From Theobroma cacao (taxonomy: Eukaryota; Streptophyta; Magnoliopsida; Malvales; Malvaceae), in contig NC_030854.1 in assembly GCF_000208745.1 (NCBI RefSeq), forward strand, positions 38,098,111 through 38,162,110: a stretch of DNA of 64,000 nt, in the 5' to 3' direction. Numbering within the stretch: position 1 is the first letter of the stretch; every line of letters starts with the position of its first letter. The notes under the pieces were generated by a model. The model was not told where the DNA came from. It worked only from the letters and a program-made list of their open reading frames with translations, and made no database searches. Both the position numbers and the translations under genes were made by a program. This document shows positions 36,880 through 50,200 of the stretch, in pieces.

Positions 36880-38099
36880 ATGGCACTAGATGCTGTGGTG
36901 TTTCCGCAGGACTTGTTTGGTTACAACAGCAAAGATCTGTACAGCTTGTTAGGAGGGAATTGGAGCTATGACTTTGGGTTGGAAAAGCAAGAAGAGAGAG
37001 TGTGTTTCGATCATCATTTTCCTGACAACCAAACACCCGAGACTAACAGTTTTCTTCATGGAGATTGGAGTAATTCTTCTTCACCACCTTCCATGGTTCC
37101 ACCCCATTTCGGTGATCATCATCGACTGCACCACCCGAACTCGTCCTCGGATGCTACTAATAATGCTAATGGATCAACCAACGGCGGCGAACCCTCAGCC
37201 TTGGATACTTCAACAACTACTTCGACTCGTGCCAAGAGACGTCGATCCAAGAGTAGGAAAAACAAGGAAGAGATTGAGAATCAAAGGATGACTCACATTG
37301 CTGTGGAGAGAAATAGAAGGAAGCAAATGAATGAATATCTTTCTGTTCTTCGATCTCTAATGCCTGAATCTTATGTCCAAAGGGTATTTGTTTTTTGCTC
37401 TCAACTTCCTTAGTTATAACATGAAACAAAATGCTAATGAAAAAACTGTCTTGGTTGTGTTTTTTCTTCTTGGTCAGGGTGATCAGGCATCGATTATTGG
37501 AGGTGCTATCAATTTTGTAAAGGAGCTTGAGCACCGTCTTCAATTTCTAAGTGCTCAGAACGAGGTGAAGGAAAGATCAGACGGTGGTAGCAGCAGCAGC
37601 TGCTCAGCTTTTGCTGAATTCTTCACATTCCCACAGTACTCGACTAGTTCAACCCGGAGTGATAGTTCCATCTCCATGAATGAAACAATGGTTGAGACTC
37701 AATCTGCTATAGCTGACATCGAAGTTACCATGGTGGAGAGCCATGCAAACCTCAAAATAAGAGCGAAGAGGCGACCCGCGCAGCTCTTGAAGGTGGTTTC
37801 AGGGCTGAATAGTATGCGTCTCAGCATCCTCCATCTCAATGTCACAACAGTTGATCAAACTGTCCTCTATTCTCTCAGCGTCAAGGTGAGTTAATCATAG
37901 AAAAACACCAGTAGCTTGTTACAGTTAACCTTTCCTTTAACACAGAAGAGAAATCTTGTTTAGAGTTTCCAGCATTAAGCATATTTGGTCCTAAAAATTG
38001 CAGGTAGAAGATGATTGTAAGCTGACTTCTGTGGATGACATTGCCACAGCAGTGAACCAGTTACTAGGTAGGATTCAAGAAGATGCCATGTTGAATTGA
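36880..38099 (+). CDS. BHLH96: Group Ia bHLH transcription factor (bHLH94/bHLH96-like)
   Basis: Three exons (36880-37383, 37478-37885, 38004-38099) join in frame to 335 residues. The start [15 protein letters not shown] and the block [18 protein letters not shown] match the bHLH94/96 branch of group Ia, the group that also holds SPCH, MUTE and FAMA. The basic region (about 136-150) carries the H139-E143-R147 pattern expected for E-box/G-box binding, followed by helix-loop-helix to about 190. The C-terminal part (about 250-328, [19 protein letters not shown] onward) is the ACT-like domain used for dimerisation in plant bHLH proteins. The first intron falls inside the HLH region, just after YVQR. 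A GA-rich leader precedes the ATG. The biological role is not fixed by sequence; this branch is less studied than the stomatal members. Confidence 0.92.
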
Positions 38100-40260
38100 A
38101 ATTTCCCCCATCACTGTAATTTGTTTCTCCTTTTAATTTCCCCTTCATATCCATATATGAAGGCTTTTCTTTCAGTTCCTTTTCTTCTCAGGTTGTTCCT
38201 GAAATTGCCTATTGCCACTGATGTCCCTCCAATCTCATTAGTGTAGTTCTGTTTTAGGCCACTCTCTAGACTTCTGGTGGATGAACTGCTTTAGAAAAAC
38301 CTTTCTCTGTTTCTTTCCCCAGAATCATCATAATTTTCAAATAAATTAAATTTTTATTCTGTCTTTTTGTGTGTTCTCTTCTTTTTTTAAGAGCATGTAA
38401 TGGTACCAACCACACATGAAATGCCAGGTCAATTCTAACTACCTTTATTCTAATACTAATAATGCATGTCATAGCCTGATGTTGTTGGGGCAATTTAAGA
38501 TTGGCAGTCTCCTTTTTACCCCCCCACTTTTCTTTTTCTCAGTGTTATAGGTAGGAACCAAAGGGAAGTAGGGGGCTTGAATCTTGAAACCCTCAACTCT
38601 CAACTCCTTAAGAAGCAAGTAGTTGACTAACAATGGACTAAATTGCTTACCATTTCATTACATGTAGTCTATCAATGTTGCTCTGCTGATGCTTCTTCTT
38701 CATAAAAGTCTTCAAGATTATGATTCATAATCCAAAATTTGGCTGCAAAGCCATCCTAAATGAAGTCAAAAATCAGAATTAGCAGCTGAAGAAAATGACC
38801 TATTGACAACTTAGACTATGTTTTAAGTTATATATGAATCATTCAAACAAGTTTACACTGTCAAGAGTAGCAGAAATATGTGATTGATCACATGCTGATA
38901 TCCATGAATATTTTAGTATATATCAGAAAGCCTGCTTCAAGAATTTTCCTCTCACAGGAAGCTGAAACCATGACCACCTATGAAGGAGAAGTACTAAGAT
39001 AAAGGCTGCCATATAAGCAGCTTTAGAAAGGCTTAAAAAAACCTCTCTTTCTGTAAAAATTTCCTTAAGCATGATATCATGAAAAAATTTTGTACCTAAA
39101 TAGCTATGATGGGTTTCTTTTTTTTTTTTTTTTCTTTTTTTATTCCTCCTGTATAACTTCAAATCAAAATCATTTGTGCATTGAAGATAATCATGGCCCC
39201 ATGAAATTTTGTACGATGTTCATGGTCGAATCCCAAGGCGAAATAAAAGTTGATATGTTGGTGGGGTTTTGATTGTCCTTAAGAGAGCAGAGGAACAGAG
39301 ATTAGTGTTAAAGTTTGATCGTTGTTGTAAAATCATATGAAGAGACAAATTAAAATTATGTGCTCCCCTTGGACACTAGCTAGCTATACATTTAGGGGTA
39401 GAGGGTCCTTTGATTTTTTTGCTGCAAGTTTTCCTTTTATTATTCCTTTGCAATGCTATATCTTGAGCTGATAATCAATTTGGATTGCTTGGCATTTTTA
39501 ATTAAATGGTTCGAGTTCAAAATGGTACTTTGTATATTATAAAAAAAAGATCAGTAACAGAAAAATTTTAACAGTGTTAAGATTTGGATAGATAATATTT
39601 TAAACATGAATCACTGTGATATTTTGTAGACATGTATTATTATAAGAAGAGGATTGTTGGGGTTTGGATGAACAATAGTTTAAAGGCAAGTGTGAATGCA
39701 AAAGTGGTGGTTTGAGGTATTAATCAATGGTCCTGCAGCAAAGTCGACATAGATGTAAATTGTAATAAATATGAAACACTGTGAATGAATGAATGGAAAA
39801 TGAACTAAAGAGGATGTTTTGGCACTGTACAACTTTACACATGGCCAATAAATTAACATATTAACAAAAGTATGCTTAGGAGAGTTATATGTTGGGGTTG
39901 GTTTTTCTTTTGGAATTTAAATTAATTTTTTTTTAAAAAATAAATATGTGTCACTTTTCACATGCATTGTAGAAGAGTCTAAGTCCCCCATAGGTGAACC
40001 ACAGAATCATGTTTTCTTTATACCATCTAGGATTTTATTTTTAGAAGATTCTAACCCCTACACTGTTTCTGTCTCTCACTTTCTCCTTCTTTCCTTCTTT
40101 TTCTCCCCCTTCATCTGTTTTATCTTCTTGTTTTCTAGTGGGGGAGACATGGGCTTTAAATGATTCCAAGCTTCCCCAACCCAACTCTCTTTCTCTCTCT
40201 CTTCTCTCAATATGTTTTTTCTTATATATATTTTATTGCCAAGTAAAAGAGAGTGGGAAA

Positions 40261-40347
40261 AACAAAGCATATATATATATATATATATATAGAAAAGAAA
40301 AAAAGAAAAATACAGAAAGAGATACAAAATTAAGCTTTTTTAACAAC
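40261..40347 (+). repeat. Direct duplication, copy 1 (left of an N)
   Basis: The block from aacaaagcatatat to ttaacaac is repeated right after the N at 40348. The copies differ only in the lengths of a few A and T runs, as expected of sequencing error. Confidence 0.9.
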
Positions 40348-40348
40348 N

Positions 40349-40432
40349 AACAAAGCATATATATATATATATATATATAGAAAGAAAAAAGAAAAATACA
40401 GAAAGAGATACAAAATTAAGCTTTTTAACAAC
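40349..40432 (+). repeat. Direct duplication, copy 2 (right of an N)
   Basis: This matches 40261-40347 apart from homopolymer lengths. Together with the similar case at 27.1-27.4 kb it points to unmerged contig ends. Confidence 0.9.
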
Positions 40433-41280
40433 ATATATGCTATTAAATTCAATGGAAACAAATAGAGTTATAAAAGGTAAGAAAAAATAAATATATATAT
40501 ATATATATGTAGAATAAAGCAAAAGAGACATTCAATGTCACTATAACAAGGAGACTTTATATACCAATGATCTTGAATAAGGATGGATGGCTGAAAGATA
40601 TAAAGAAGAGAGGATTTTAGGCAGCATTGATTGGTCCTACAGTATTGTATCTTGATTTTTACAAGAGGGCACAGAAACCAAATTCAATGAGAAAATTTTT
40701 CATTGGGAAAAAAAAAACAAGTTAAATGATCATTTATTTACTGATCTTCTCTTAGTAGGCATCATCAATATATTTGGTCTGAAAAAGAATTGACAAAACC
40801 CATTCTCACTTGACAAATATCTACATTGGAAACTATGGGGTTCTTAAGATATTTGAGTGACTCAAGAGGAGCAAAATTTTTAAAAATGAAGAAGCATGTG
40901 GAAGCAATTCCATGGGTTTTTTAGACTTAAGTACTTGGCAGCTGGAAATTAAAGAGCTGAGTATTTGCTATTGATTTATGATTAACCAGGAAGTTTAAGC
41001 ATTAGTCTTTAGTTCACCAGGGATTAATTGATCATTCAATAATGAAAATTTGTATCCAAGGTCAATCCAGGCTTTGCAGCATGCACTTAGTCCAAAGCAT
41101 ACAAGAATTCTAGTTACCACAGGCTTTGCAGAACTATTATATATGTAATCTAGCATTTGATGAGTTCAACTTGGCCAGAGGCATTGATCAATAGCAATTA
41201 AACTCTTTCCTAATTTGCACCCAACCATAAATAATGGAGCAAGGTGATATTGTGAAAATATTTGGCCATTGCATTGTCAG

Positions 41281-44200
41281 CTACTCATAAAATTTTCTGC
41301 AGTGATTGGTCTTGGCAATCAGTCTTGGATTAGAATCTAGACTTGTCATGTGGATCCTGCAGATGTTGCTTTCTTGCTTTATAAGCAAGACAGAGGATTG
41401 TCCAGCAGGAGGGAGTTGTAATTTGTTTGCCAAAGCCTCCACTAAAGACCCTCTCCAAGAGGCTGCTGGCTTTACAGAGGATTCTTGTCACTGTCTTGGC
41501 AAATTTCTAATTATTATTATCATTTCAGGATTTCCACGATCAATGACGAATTTAGAATTTTGAATGATGGGTGATTAAAGGGTAATTATAAAGATAATTA
41601 TACTATATATATCTAGTTTTATATTTATAATAATAAAAAAATTAAAAATTGAGAGATGACGGCTCCATCTCTGTTTACAATGTACAGTGTCTTACTAGAA
41701 GATAAAGTTAATAGAATCTAAATTAATCCATAACAACAGGTTATTAGTAGACTATAGCAATACCTATTAGCAATATAATTGGCCTGTAAATCCAAATCTG
41801 CCCCCCCCCTAAGCTGATTAGAAGAATATGTTGTAATGTTAATTGTTAGTGGTTTTCAATCCAGAGTAAGCATTTAGAAAGATCAAGCTTTATATACATG
41901 TTTACCTATTTAGAGAAGTGATTTTTTTTTTTGAAGATTTTGGTCATTGCATTTTCCAAACTAGACTGCAAAGAAAGATTATTTTCCAAATTTTCCTAAT
42001 GAAACTTGAATAACTTTTCAAATCATTGTTATCAATATACCTTATGATAATAAGGAAAAACAATATGAATCAATATATTATAAAAGTTTATTTTTATTTA
42101 TTTATTTATTTATTTGTGGTTTAAGATTTAGATTTTTAGATAAAAAGATACTACAAAAATCGAATTCTCTTTTTCATAAATTTTTTTAATTTTTGGTTAC
42201 TAAATTAATATGAAAAATGTATTTAAAAATATATATTATTAGGTAACATATTAAGAGTTTAAATTAAAAAAATAACCATCTTTTATAATTCTCAATTTTA
42301 TAAATATACTTTTAAAACTTTTTAAAATTTTACGTATACAACTTGTTATTAATAATTAACTTTAACAATTTTTTACTGTATGTTGTGATATCATACGATA
42401 ATTCATACTCGATAACAAATATATATATTTTTTGTTAAATTAAATATAAACTACATGTTTTATAATTAGATGTAACAAAAAGTATGATTGAAAGTGCATG
42501 AATTAGAAAATAAGCTTTCCATTCACATTATCATTGACTCTTAATTTTCTGCTAAGCTCCTTTAACAGGCAGAAGGAAAATTTGATTCTTGAGGAAACAT
42601 TGAAGAGGATATGAAAACCTTTACTTCAAAATTATTGGTGTGTCCTAACTCAGCTCGTGTAATTTGTTGATGAAGCTTTTGAAAGCAACCTAACTGAAAA
42701 TGGTAGGTGCAATGCAGAACAGGATGAAACAGATAGTTAGATAGTGATTTCCTTTTTGTCAAACAGAATAAAGCAAAAGAGGTGTAAAGTCACTGAGAAA
42801 AATAGTTGACAAATACCCAGAAACAGGAAAATGAAAAGAAACTTTAGACAACAATCACATTAGATAAGGAAGTACGGCCCGCAGTATGGCCTAAAGGAAA
42901 TAAAAAGGAAGATGTGAAACAACATCTGTCTGGTCCTACAGCATGTCTGGGTTACACAAAGTTGGATGAGAGAATTTTCGTTGGGACATGGTTGTAGATT
43001 GGAAACCATCGGAAAGCTTAAAGGACTTGCAATACTGGCCTGAGAAATGTGAATGCTCCCTGGTGGCTCAAAGCTAGGATGATCCACCCTGGATGGACGG
43101 TGTCTTTTGGTTGCAGTGAGCTGTCTTTTATTGGGAGACTGGTAAAACCCATGTTTCAGCCGTTTGATTGTAAGTTAATGCTAGTGAATGTGGAGTTGAA
43201 GGCTGCAGTATTAATGGTCTTAGGTTGTAATCTGTCTCTTATGGTTAGGAGTGTTGCAGGCTGGGTTCTTGTTTGTAAATGATAGTTTATGGATGTTTTT
43301 GTACAGGGTGGGAGGATACTGGACAAACTTTTGGGGTACCTATGGAGGGTTATGAGCTTCAAGTAACCTTTTATAAATGAATTAATTCATGGCTTATCAA
43401 AAACAAAAAAAAAAAATTACAAGTTCTTTCATCTGCTATAGTACAGATTCTGCAGATAACAATTCTGTATATATATGTTGAAATCAAGTTGTGGTGTGAA
43501 GATCATGGATGATTGTACCCAGGAGGATTAGAGATTTTTATTGTCTTTCACCGAGGATGATTGGTTATAGGAAAGAAAAGGACTGCCATGTTCGAATTGG
43601 AAAATATTGAATTTTACTGGTAGGAATTCGGACTTCTTGAGTTCTTAGCAGAGCTGAGGGCACAATGACTTTTTCTCCAAGTAAACGATATTTTGAAATA
43701 TTAAAACAAATAAAAGGGCATTATATCCATGGGGAATCTTTAGGGTGTTCTGTGTGATTATGCTTTAGCAGGACTTTAACAGAGGACATGAGATCAGCCA
43801 GATGAATTTTTTATGTGATTTATGAATCACTGTCAAAGCCCAATTCTGCAAATATTTTAGTGCATGACTAATCTTCATGTTGTTGCTGGTTTTCATTCAA
43901 GAGACAGAGAAAATCCTGGAGAAGCATTCTGGAGAATTAACTTCATGTATCTCAGTGAACATTGATGGACATGGTAACCTAGTAAACATTAATTTACAGG
44001 AATTTTGAAAAGAAAATCTTCTGCTTGAACTATAAGGAAATAAGATGTGTGATTTGATGCTGATTCTGTTATTTTGAGAAACCATTTACATTTGATTTTG
44101 TTTCCTAAAAGGTTCAGCTTTTTGAGTTTTGACCTCAATTTTTGTCTCTCCAGGATTCTGAGCTTTCTGTCATTGTTTGCTGGTGGTTGTTGGTTCACCA

Positions 44201-45195
44201 GCTATGGTGCTAAAAGTTTGGGAGAAATTTGGGTTTCCTTTCCAATGCAAACATGGATTATATTCTTTCCAAAAATAAAGTTCCTTATGGAGGTTGGAAT
44301 TTAATTCAATGAGCTGATTTTTCTCTGATACTTATTCTGTTGCCTTTTTTGGAACATCTTTCTTCTTTGTCAAGTTTCTTCCAACTACATATAAGTAGTA
44401 AATAGGGCTTTATGATTGTTTTCTCATAGCACAAACCTTGTTTGCCATTGAGAGACAGCCCACAGCTTTGTCTTTCTGCTGCTTAATTACTCAGGTACCT
44501 GATTTTAGATTTTTAACAGTTACATTCTTCCATGTTATTTTCAGTTACTGATAACATTTTTCTTATGCTTTTCAAAAAAAAAAAACATTTTTCTGGCATG
44601 ATTGTTTTGATTTTATTAAATTGGTCTAAGGAATCAGTCTTGGATTAGAATCCAGATTTGTTCTTGCTTGAATGCGGATCCAAGTTTCTTTGTAAGTAAG
44701 ATTTATAACTATTAAAGAAGTGTTACGGGTTGGATTTAGCAGAATAGTTAGCAAGGCGTAAAAAATATAGATACTTGTTACTTATGTGCAACATTGTTTA
44801 TCTCCTGTTTCAAGTTCACAGCTAGATATCTTACATGAATATGATATAGTTTTAACTGTTAGTGGTTTTCAACCCAGAGTAATAGATTTGTTTATTTAGA
44901 GGAAACTTTAGCAAATCTGATCTTTCTGAATGTCTTTCAGGCTGACTGATATATCAATATATATATATAATTCCATTTTATTCTCTGTTAGTTGAAACCC
45001 CAATTTAAACTTCAGCAATTATTGTGTTGCACTGCCTAGTTCCATGGAGGAGTTTGACACCATGGAGCATCTGCTTGCTGCATATATTTATCTAGGATAT
45101 GAATTCTGTTTTCTGCAATATATTGTCAGCAACAGCTTTATATTGTTTACTTCAGTACCTCAGTACTTGCTTTCGTACTAAGCTTCAACATCGAT
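41281..45195. other. AP2/B3 upstream region with an old local duplication
   Basis: No protein gene is supported. Two ordered words, aatcagtcttggattagaatc and gttagtggttttcaa-ccagagtaa, occur at 41317 and 41845 and again at 44632 and 44858. This indicates an old duplication about 3.3 kb apart. A poly-A-ended retroelement tail may lie at 43045-43420. A TATA-like run (tatatatatataatt) is at 44956-44971. Confidence 0.45.
43045..43420 (+). mobile_element. Possible 3' end of a truncated LINE
   Basis: A moderately GC-balanced segment ends ttataaatgaattaattcatggcttatcaaaaac plus a poly-A run at about 43406-43418, resembling plant LINE tails. I found no clear target-site duplication and no reverse transcriptase frame, so this is tentative. 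Confidence 0.3.
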
Positions 45196-45216
45196 ATGTT
45201 TAACTTCTTAGAGACC

Positions 45217-46236
45217 ATGGATGAAGAGATATTAAGTGTGATTTCAAGTGGTGAAGGAAATGCAACTTCAGAAGTTTCAGATTCAATCAGCACCAGTCAC
45301 CCTGCAAGGAAACGCCAAAGAAGCGGCAGTAATGGTACCTCATCAAGATTCAAAGGCGTTATCCGACAGAAGAATGGGCAGTGGGGTGCTCAGTTATATG
45401 CTAATCATACCCGGATTTGGCTAGGAACTTTCAAATCCGAAACAGATGCAGGTATGGCCTATGACAGTGCAGCAATCAAGTTTCGTACTGGAGACACTCA
45501 TAGGAACTTTCCATTGACTGACATCACAGTTGAGGAGCCAAAGTTTCAGAGCAATTACAGTGCTGAAGCTGTGCTAAGCATGATAAGGGATGGTTCTTAC
45601 CAATACAAGTTCATGGATTTTCTCAAGAATAGCTTTAGAAATGGCAAAGTAGAGATTGATCTGAACTCTGTACGGAAATATAGCGGTAAGGGGCTAAGCT
45701 GCAAACAGCTGTTTCAGAAGGAGCTAACACCAAGCGATGTAGGGAAGCTGAACAGACTTGTTATCCCCAAAAAATATGCTGTCAAGTACTTTCCACTAAT
45801 TGAGGGCAGCGGTAGCAAAGGAAGCGATGCTGAGTTGATTTTCTATGACAAGTTTATGAGACTATGGAAGTTTCGTTATTGCTACTGGAATAGCAGCCAA
45901 AGCTTTGTTTTCACCAGGGGTTGGAACCGGTTTTTGAAGGAAAAAGAACTGAAAGCTAATGATGTGATTTCTTTCTATGTATGTGAGAGCAGAAAGGAGC
46001 AAGAGGTGCAGAGATTCTGCATGATAGATGTGAACAACTATGGAAACGATGATGCATTGGCTGAGGCAGCCAATCTGCAGGTTGGAAGAGAAGTGGATTT
46101 GCAGCTTAGACTGGGACATTGTTATGCCTTTGATGGTGGAAAGCAGGTGAAGCAAGAGCAAGAACTAATGGCAGTAGATGCAACAGAAGATGTTAATACC
46201 ACAGGTTTTAAACTCTTCGGAATGCAAATCAACTGA
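45217..46236 (+). CDS. AP2/ERF and B3 domain transcription factor (RAV-type)
   Basis: An intronless gene. From the ATG at 45217 (accATGG, a strong context) it gives 339 residues; an in-frame ATG at 45196 in weak context would add seven. A basic stretch ARKRQRSG (30-37) may be a nuclear signal. The AP2 domain is at about 44-99 (SRFKGVIRQKNGQWGAQLY, WLGTF, HRNFP). The B3 domain is at about 164-272 (LFQKELTPSDVGKLNRLVIP, WKFRYCYWNSSQSFVFTRGW). The C-terminal FKLFGMQI resembles the RLFGV-type repression motif of B3 repressors. The closest family I recall is Arabidopsis At1g50680/At1g51120 rather than RAV1 or TEM1 themselves. RAV proteins bind CAACA and CACCTG elements; a role in growth or flowering timing is inference. 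Confidence 0.92.
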   Translation: MDEEILSVISSGEGNATSEVSDSISTSHPARKRQRSGSNGTSSRFKGVIRQKNGQWGAQLYANHTRIWLGTFKSETDAGMAYDSAAIKFRTGDTHRNFPLTDITVEEPKFQSNYSAEAVLSMIRDGSYQYKFMDFLKNSFRNGKVEIDLNSVRKYSGKGLSCKQLFQKELTPSDVGKLNRLVIPKKYAVKYFPLIEGSGSKGSDAELIFYDKFMRLWKFRYCYWNSSQSFVFTRGWNRFLKEKELKANDVISFYVCESRKEQEVQRFCMIDVNNYGNDDALAEAANLQVGREVDLQLRLGHCYAFDGGKQVKQEQELMAVDATEDVNTTGFKLFGMQIN

Positions 46237-47262
46237 AGCAGAGATGCTTAATTGAGCATCACAGCAAATGATGGCTTGAAGTTTTTGATGAGCACTTTTT
46301 TGCTGGAAAAATTGTGGGTTTATGTTGAACTTGTCATCCTTTGAGAAGGATGCTGAAGTTTTAGTTTTTGAAAGTCTGATTCAAAATTACTATTAAGCAT
46401 GCTAGTCTGGAATCCGTTTCTTTACAAGAATTGGAATGCTAAAAAAATGGAAGTTCTCACCTCTTTTATAAGCAAACATTTGTGTGTATGCCTTTGAAAC
46501 AATTGACCAAATATTTCTGAATTCTAATACCACAAGATATCTTTCCATTAGGTGGCAAAACAGAAATGAAACAGAGAATTTGCTTGATAATGAAGCTATC
46601 AGATCCAGGTAAATTGTTTCACAAAGTGACAGCAAAGTTAGGAAACAGTCACAAGAAAGGCCATTTGCATATTCCAGTATTCAAAACTGGAATCAAAATG
46701 CCTTGAAACACATGGTGTGTCTGCTGTCAACTAACATTAAAGTCTTGAGACATCACTAATACCTATTGCCTGCTTGTCCAAGTTGCTTTCCTCAACCCAC
46801 CATTTCTCTATAAACTCAACAGGCAAATGCAATTGAAGATTAAAGTCATGATGATAGATATCTTAGAACATATTATTGAATTTGATGATATAATTCATTA
46901 CAGAGGACTGATATAAGGGGTTTTCACAATTATTGAATGCATTATTTATCTGGAGGTTGCTCCACACCAAAAGCATCTTGCCAATAAGAAAAAAGAGAAT
47001 AGCCATTTTCATACTGAACAACAGTCATGCATCCAAAATCTCTAGTAATGATGGCTCTGGAAGCAATCCTAACTCATATTCATCTTGAGGTGTGCTCCTC
47101 GTTGGTAAATGGTAATGATGACCTGGTATATATGAGGAATTTCCATTAGTTACACTAAAAGTATGGAAATGCATCTCAAACAGGAAGCTAGAGGACAGAT
47201 AAAATAAATCTTAAGTGGAAAATAATGCACAAGAGAGTGAACCTTCTTCAAAACAATGTTAT
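46237..47262. other. Convergent 3' flanks of the AP2/B3 and aminotransferase genes
   Basis: The genes converge here and the interval should hold both 3' UTRs. No further gene or clear repeat is seen. Confidence 0.5.
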
Positions 47263-50200
47263 TCATGATTCATTGTTGGTTGGTATAGGCACTCCTGAAT
47301 CTTCTGTCAGCTTTTTGTAAGCATCTTGCAATCTTCGAGTAACAGGCCCCACTTTCCCATCACCAATGATGCGCCCATCAATTTTTACAACCTGTTAAAA
47401 GAATATTTCATCATCTAGATTGAACAAGGGAATAAAGTAGCCAGCCTGTGTTGAAAACGCAAACAGCAAAATTGAATACTCTCCCTCTCAGTCCACTAAG
47501 GTTCTAAATTGAATATTTAGAAAGAAGGAACTCACCGGGCTGAGTTCTCCCATCGTTCCGGTAGTCCATACCTGCAGGGAATCCTTTTTAATCATAGCTT
47601 CAAACACATGTAAAAGAAAAATTTACAAGCAAGGAAGATATATCTAAAGTCATTAGTGAATATTGTGCCAAAAATATCCTGTGTTCACAAATTTAACATT
47701 AAGCGTGTGTTTCAATTATTTAAAAATGTACACGCCTTTATAGGCAGCTGTTATCATATTTTAGTCAGCCTCTTGAAACACTCAAAATAATAACTACTCT
47801 AGATGGAAGTAGATATGGGAGTCTGAGCAGAAGGATATAATTAATAGAAACAACCAGAATAGCTTCTACGTGAAGGTATCAGGACAAAGGTATCATCATA
47901 AACACTTGTCTTATGACAAAAAACTGCCACTGAACTTTATAATATGACCTAGAATAGAGGCAACCAGTCATTACTCTGCAGGTAGTAAGGCCTTTTACTA
48001 TAGTTCAAAGGAACTTCATCTAAGATATCACTGTGAAACAGAGGAGCAGTTCATTCAAAATTTTGGAAGTATTTCTTGAAATGTATTCTATAGAAAAACA
48101 ACTGGAAACCTCATCTGCTGTATGGAACTCAGATAAGCTAATTCTTCGCTCCTCTAGGACAAATTTTTCCTTTACAACAAGCTCCATGACCTGCAATGCC
48201 AATGACAGGAGAGTCATATCAGCACCAAAAAGATAATACAAAGTACTGACTAAATAGTTTTAATATTTCACCATATTTTATCCATTAAAAGGAAAGAAAT
48301 TTTTTAATATGAGTAAGACAAGTTCATTTACTTTTTACACAGGAACATTTCCTGACAAAAAAAGAACATTGTTGGATGACTTTTTAAGTATTTACTTAAA
48401 TGAAGGATATAAAATATGTTGAACAAAAACAAAAAGCGAAAAGGTTCTTGTTCTGCATATTTGCATTATTGCATCCTTAATTGCAGGGTAGATTTTAGAG
48501 ATGCAAATTCATATCATTATACACTACAGCCTGATTTGTACCAATATATTGAGAGATAGCAATCATTTATAGTCGCACTTAATCAATAAACTTTTTGTTG
48601 CTTATTCTGCCACAGAAATCAAGTAGGCAATGTGTATTCAAACTTAGCCATGTTCAACGATGAGATATTGAACTACTTTTCATGTACCTAGAGGGTTACT
48701 TGTTTCCTTGAGATCAGGAAGTTGGGAGTTTCATCAGCCAGGACATAAATTACAGCTAAAATGAAAGTTTAGGCAACTTACAGTTGCTCGAGTAATCCCA
48801 GGAAGACAACAATCAGCATGAGGTGTCAAAACACGGCCTTTCTTTACCAAAAACTGCAACATGAAGCAGAAGAATGCTTCTCAGGTAGAGATTTTCAACT
48901 TGCAAAGCACATGTGTGTTTAGAAAAAGAATGTCTTTTTAACAACTAAAATGCTATCCGCCAACAGGTAGCATACCAATATAAGTACTCCATCATTGTGT
49001 TACTAAATTTCCAGGTTCACACATAGACCTAAAATCAGAAATTGAAGCAAAAGCCTAGTCTTACAATGTTTGTGGCATTTGTTTCGGATACATAACCATC
49101 CTTGTCAAGCATGATTGCATCATCAGCACTTGCATTGTTCCCTTCTACCTGCACCAGACCACATAAATCAATTACGTCCAAGTCGTAGTTCAACAAAATA
49201 CATATCTGGCATTAGTAGTACCAACATAACACTCCACCATAACAGAGTAAACACAATGGCCATATCACATGATCATGGTTTACATCCTTAAGCTGAACAA
49301 TCCACCAATAACCAAACCCAGATGAAACTTTTACGTTTCAGAGATTGAAAAAGTCCACTGCCACTTTCTAATAAGAAAACTCACAACTTAATACAGTTAT
49401 TATCATGCAAAATATAATAAATCAGTTAACATTAGGAACCGAAGCATTTCATGTTATGAAAGCTATCAAATCAAGAACTACACTTGCCTGTATTGCATGA
49501 GAGAATGAAAATAACCATTCAAATCACAAATTAGATCTAAACTTTATCTACTATCAGATTTGTCATCCAATCATATCAAAGTCCTGGGTAGGACAATACC
49601 TTCGCTAGTATATTATTCAAAAGATTATTGTGGTGAATCTTCGAGTCCAAATTCTGAAAGGGATAAAAATGACTCAAAGTCAGCTGGGTCATAGGAAGAT
49701 AAAATTTCCTAAAGGCAAATACTATTAAATAGAAACAAAGCACCCAGCATTTCTTCCCTCATAAGCCACAGGGAGACCAGACATAAATATGTTCTGTTAA
49801 ACTTTTCTAGCAAGTACCAAATAGTGGCAAGAAAAGACACCAAGAATCTTACATTTGGTGAATTACGTCGTGTAGTAGCAGTAACCAGTGTTATACCACT
49901 CACATTGTCATAAACAGGGGGTTTCCATTCAGGAAGCACTGCATTTTTTTTCACAGGAAACATAAGCGTATCAGCTGAAAAACCACAAATCATAGAAGCG
50001 AGTTCTATACTTGACAAAAATAATTCAACTAATATTATGCAGATGCACTACAATAGCACATTCTTAGTGTTGTATTAATTTACAGATAACATCCGTGTGT
50101 CAATAGAAATAAGAATTTACGAATATGTCTCTTGTATATGAAGGACTTAAAATCACTTTACCAATCAAAGTGCAGGAATAAAGATTAAATGCCGGGCTCA

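Larger units (their letters stand above)
38100..41280. other. Intergenic region downstream of the bHLH gene
   Basis: The first few hundred bases are the likely 3' UTR. The rest has no recognised gene. It contains a CT-rich stretch at about 40070-40210, (AT)n arrays near 40.27, 40.36 and 40.49 kb, and the duplicated block around the N at 40348. Confidence 0.5.

Noticed and set aside
37217..37543. Minus-strand frame of 108 codons
   Set aside because: It crosses a bHLH exon and intron on the wrong strand and is low in information.
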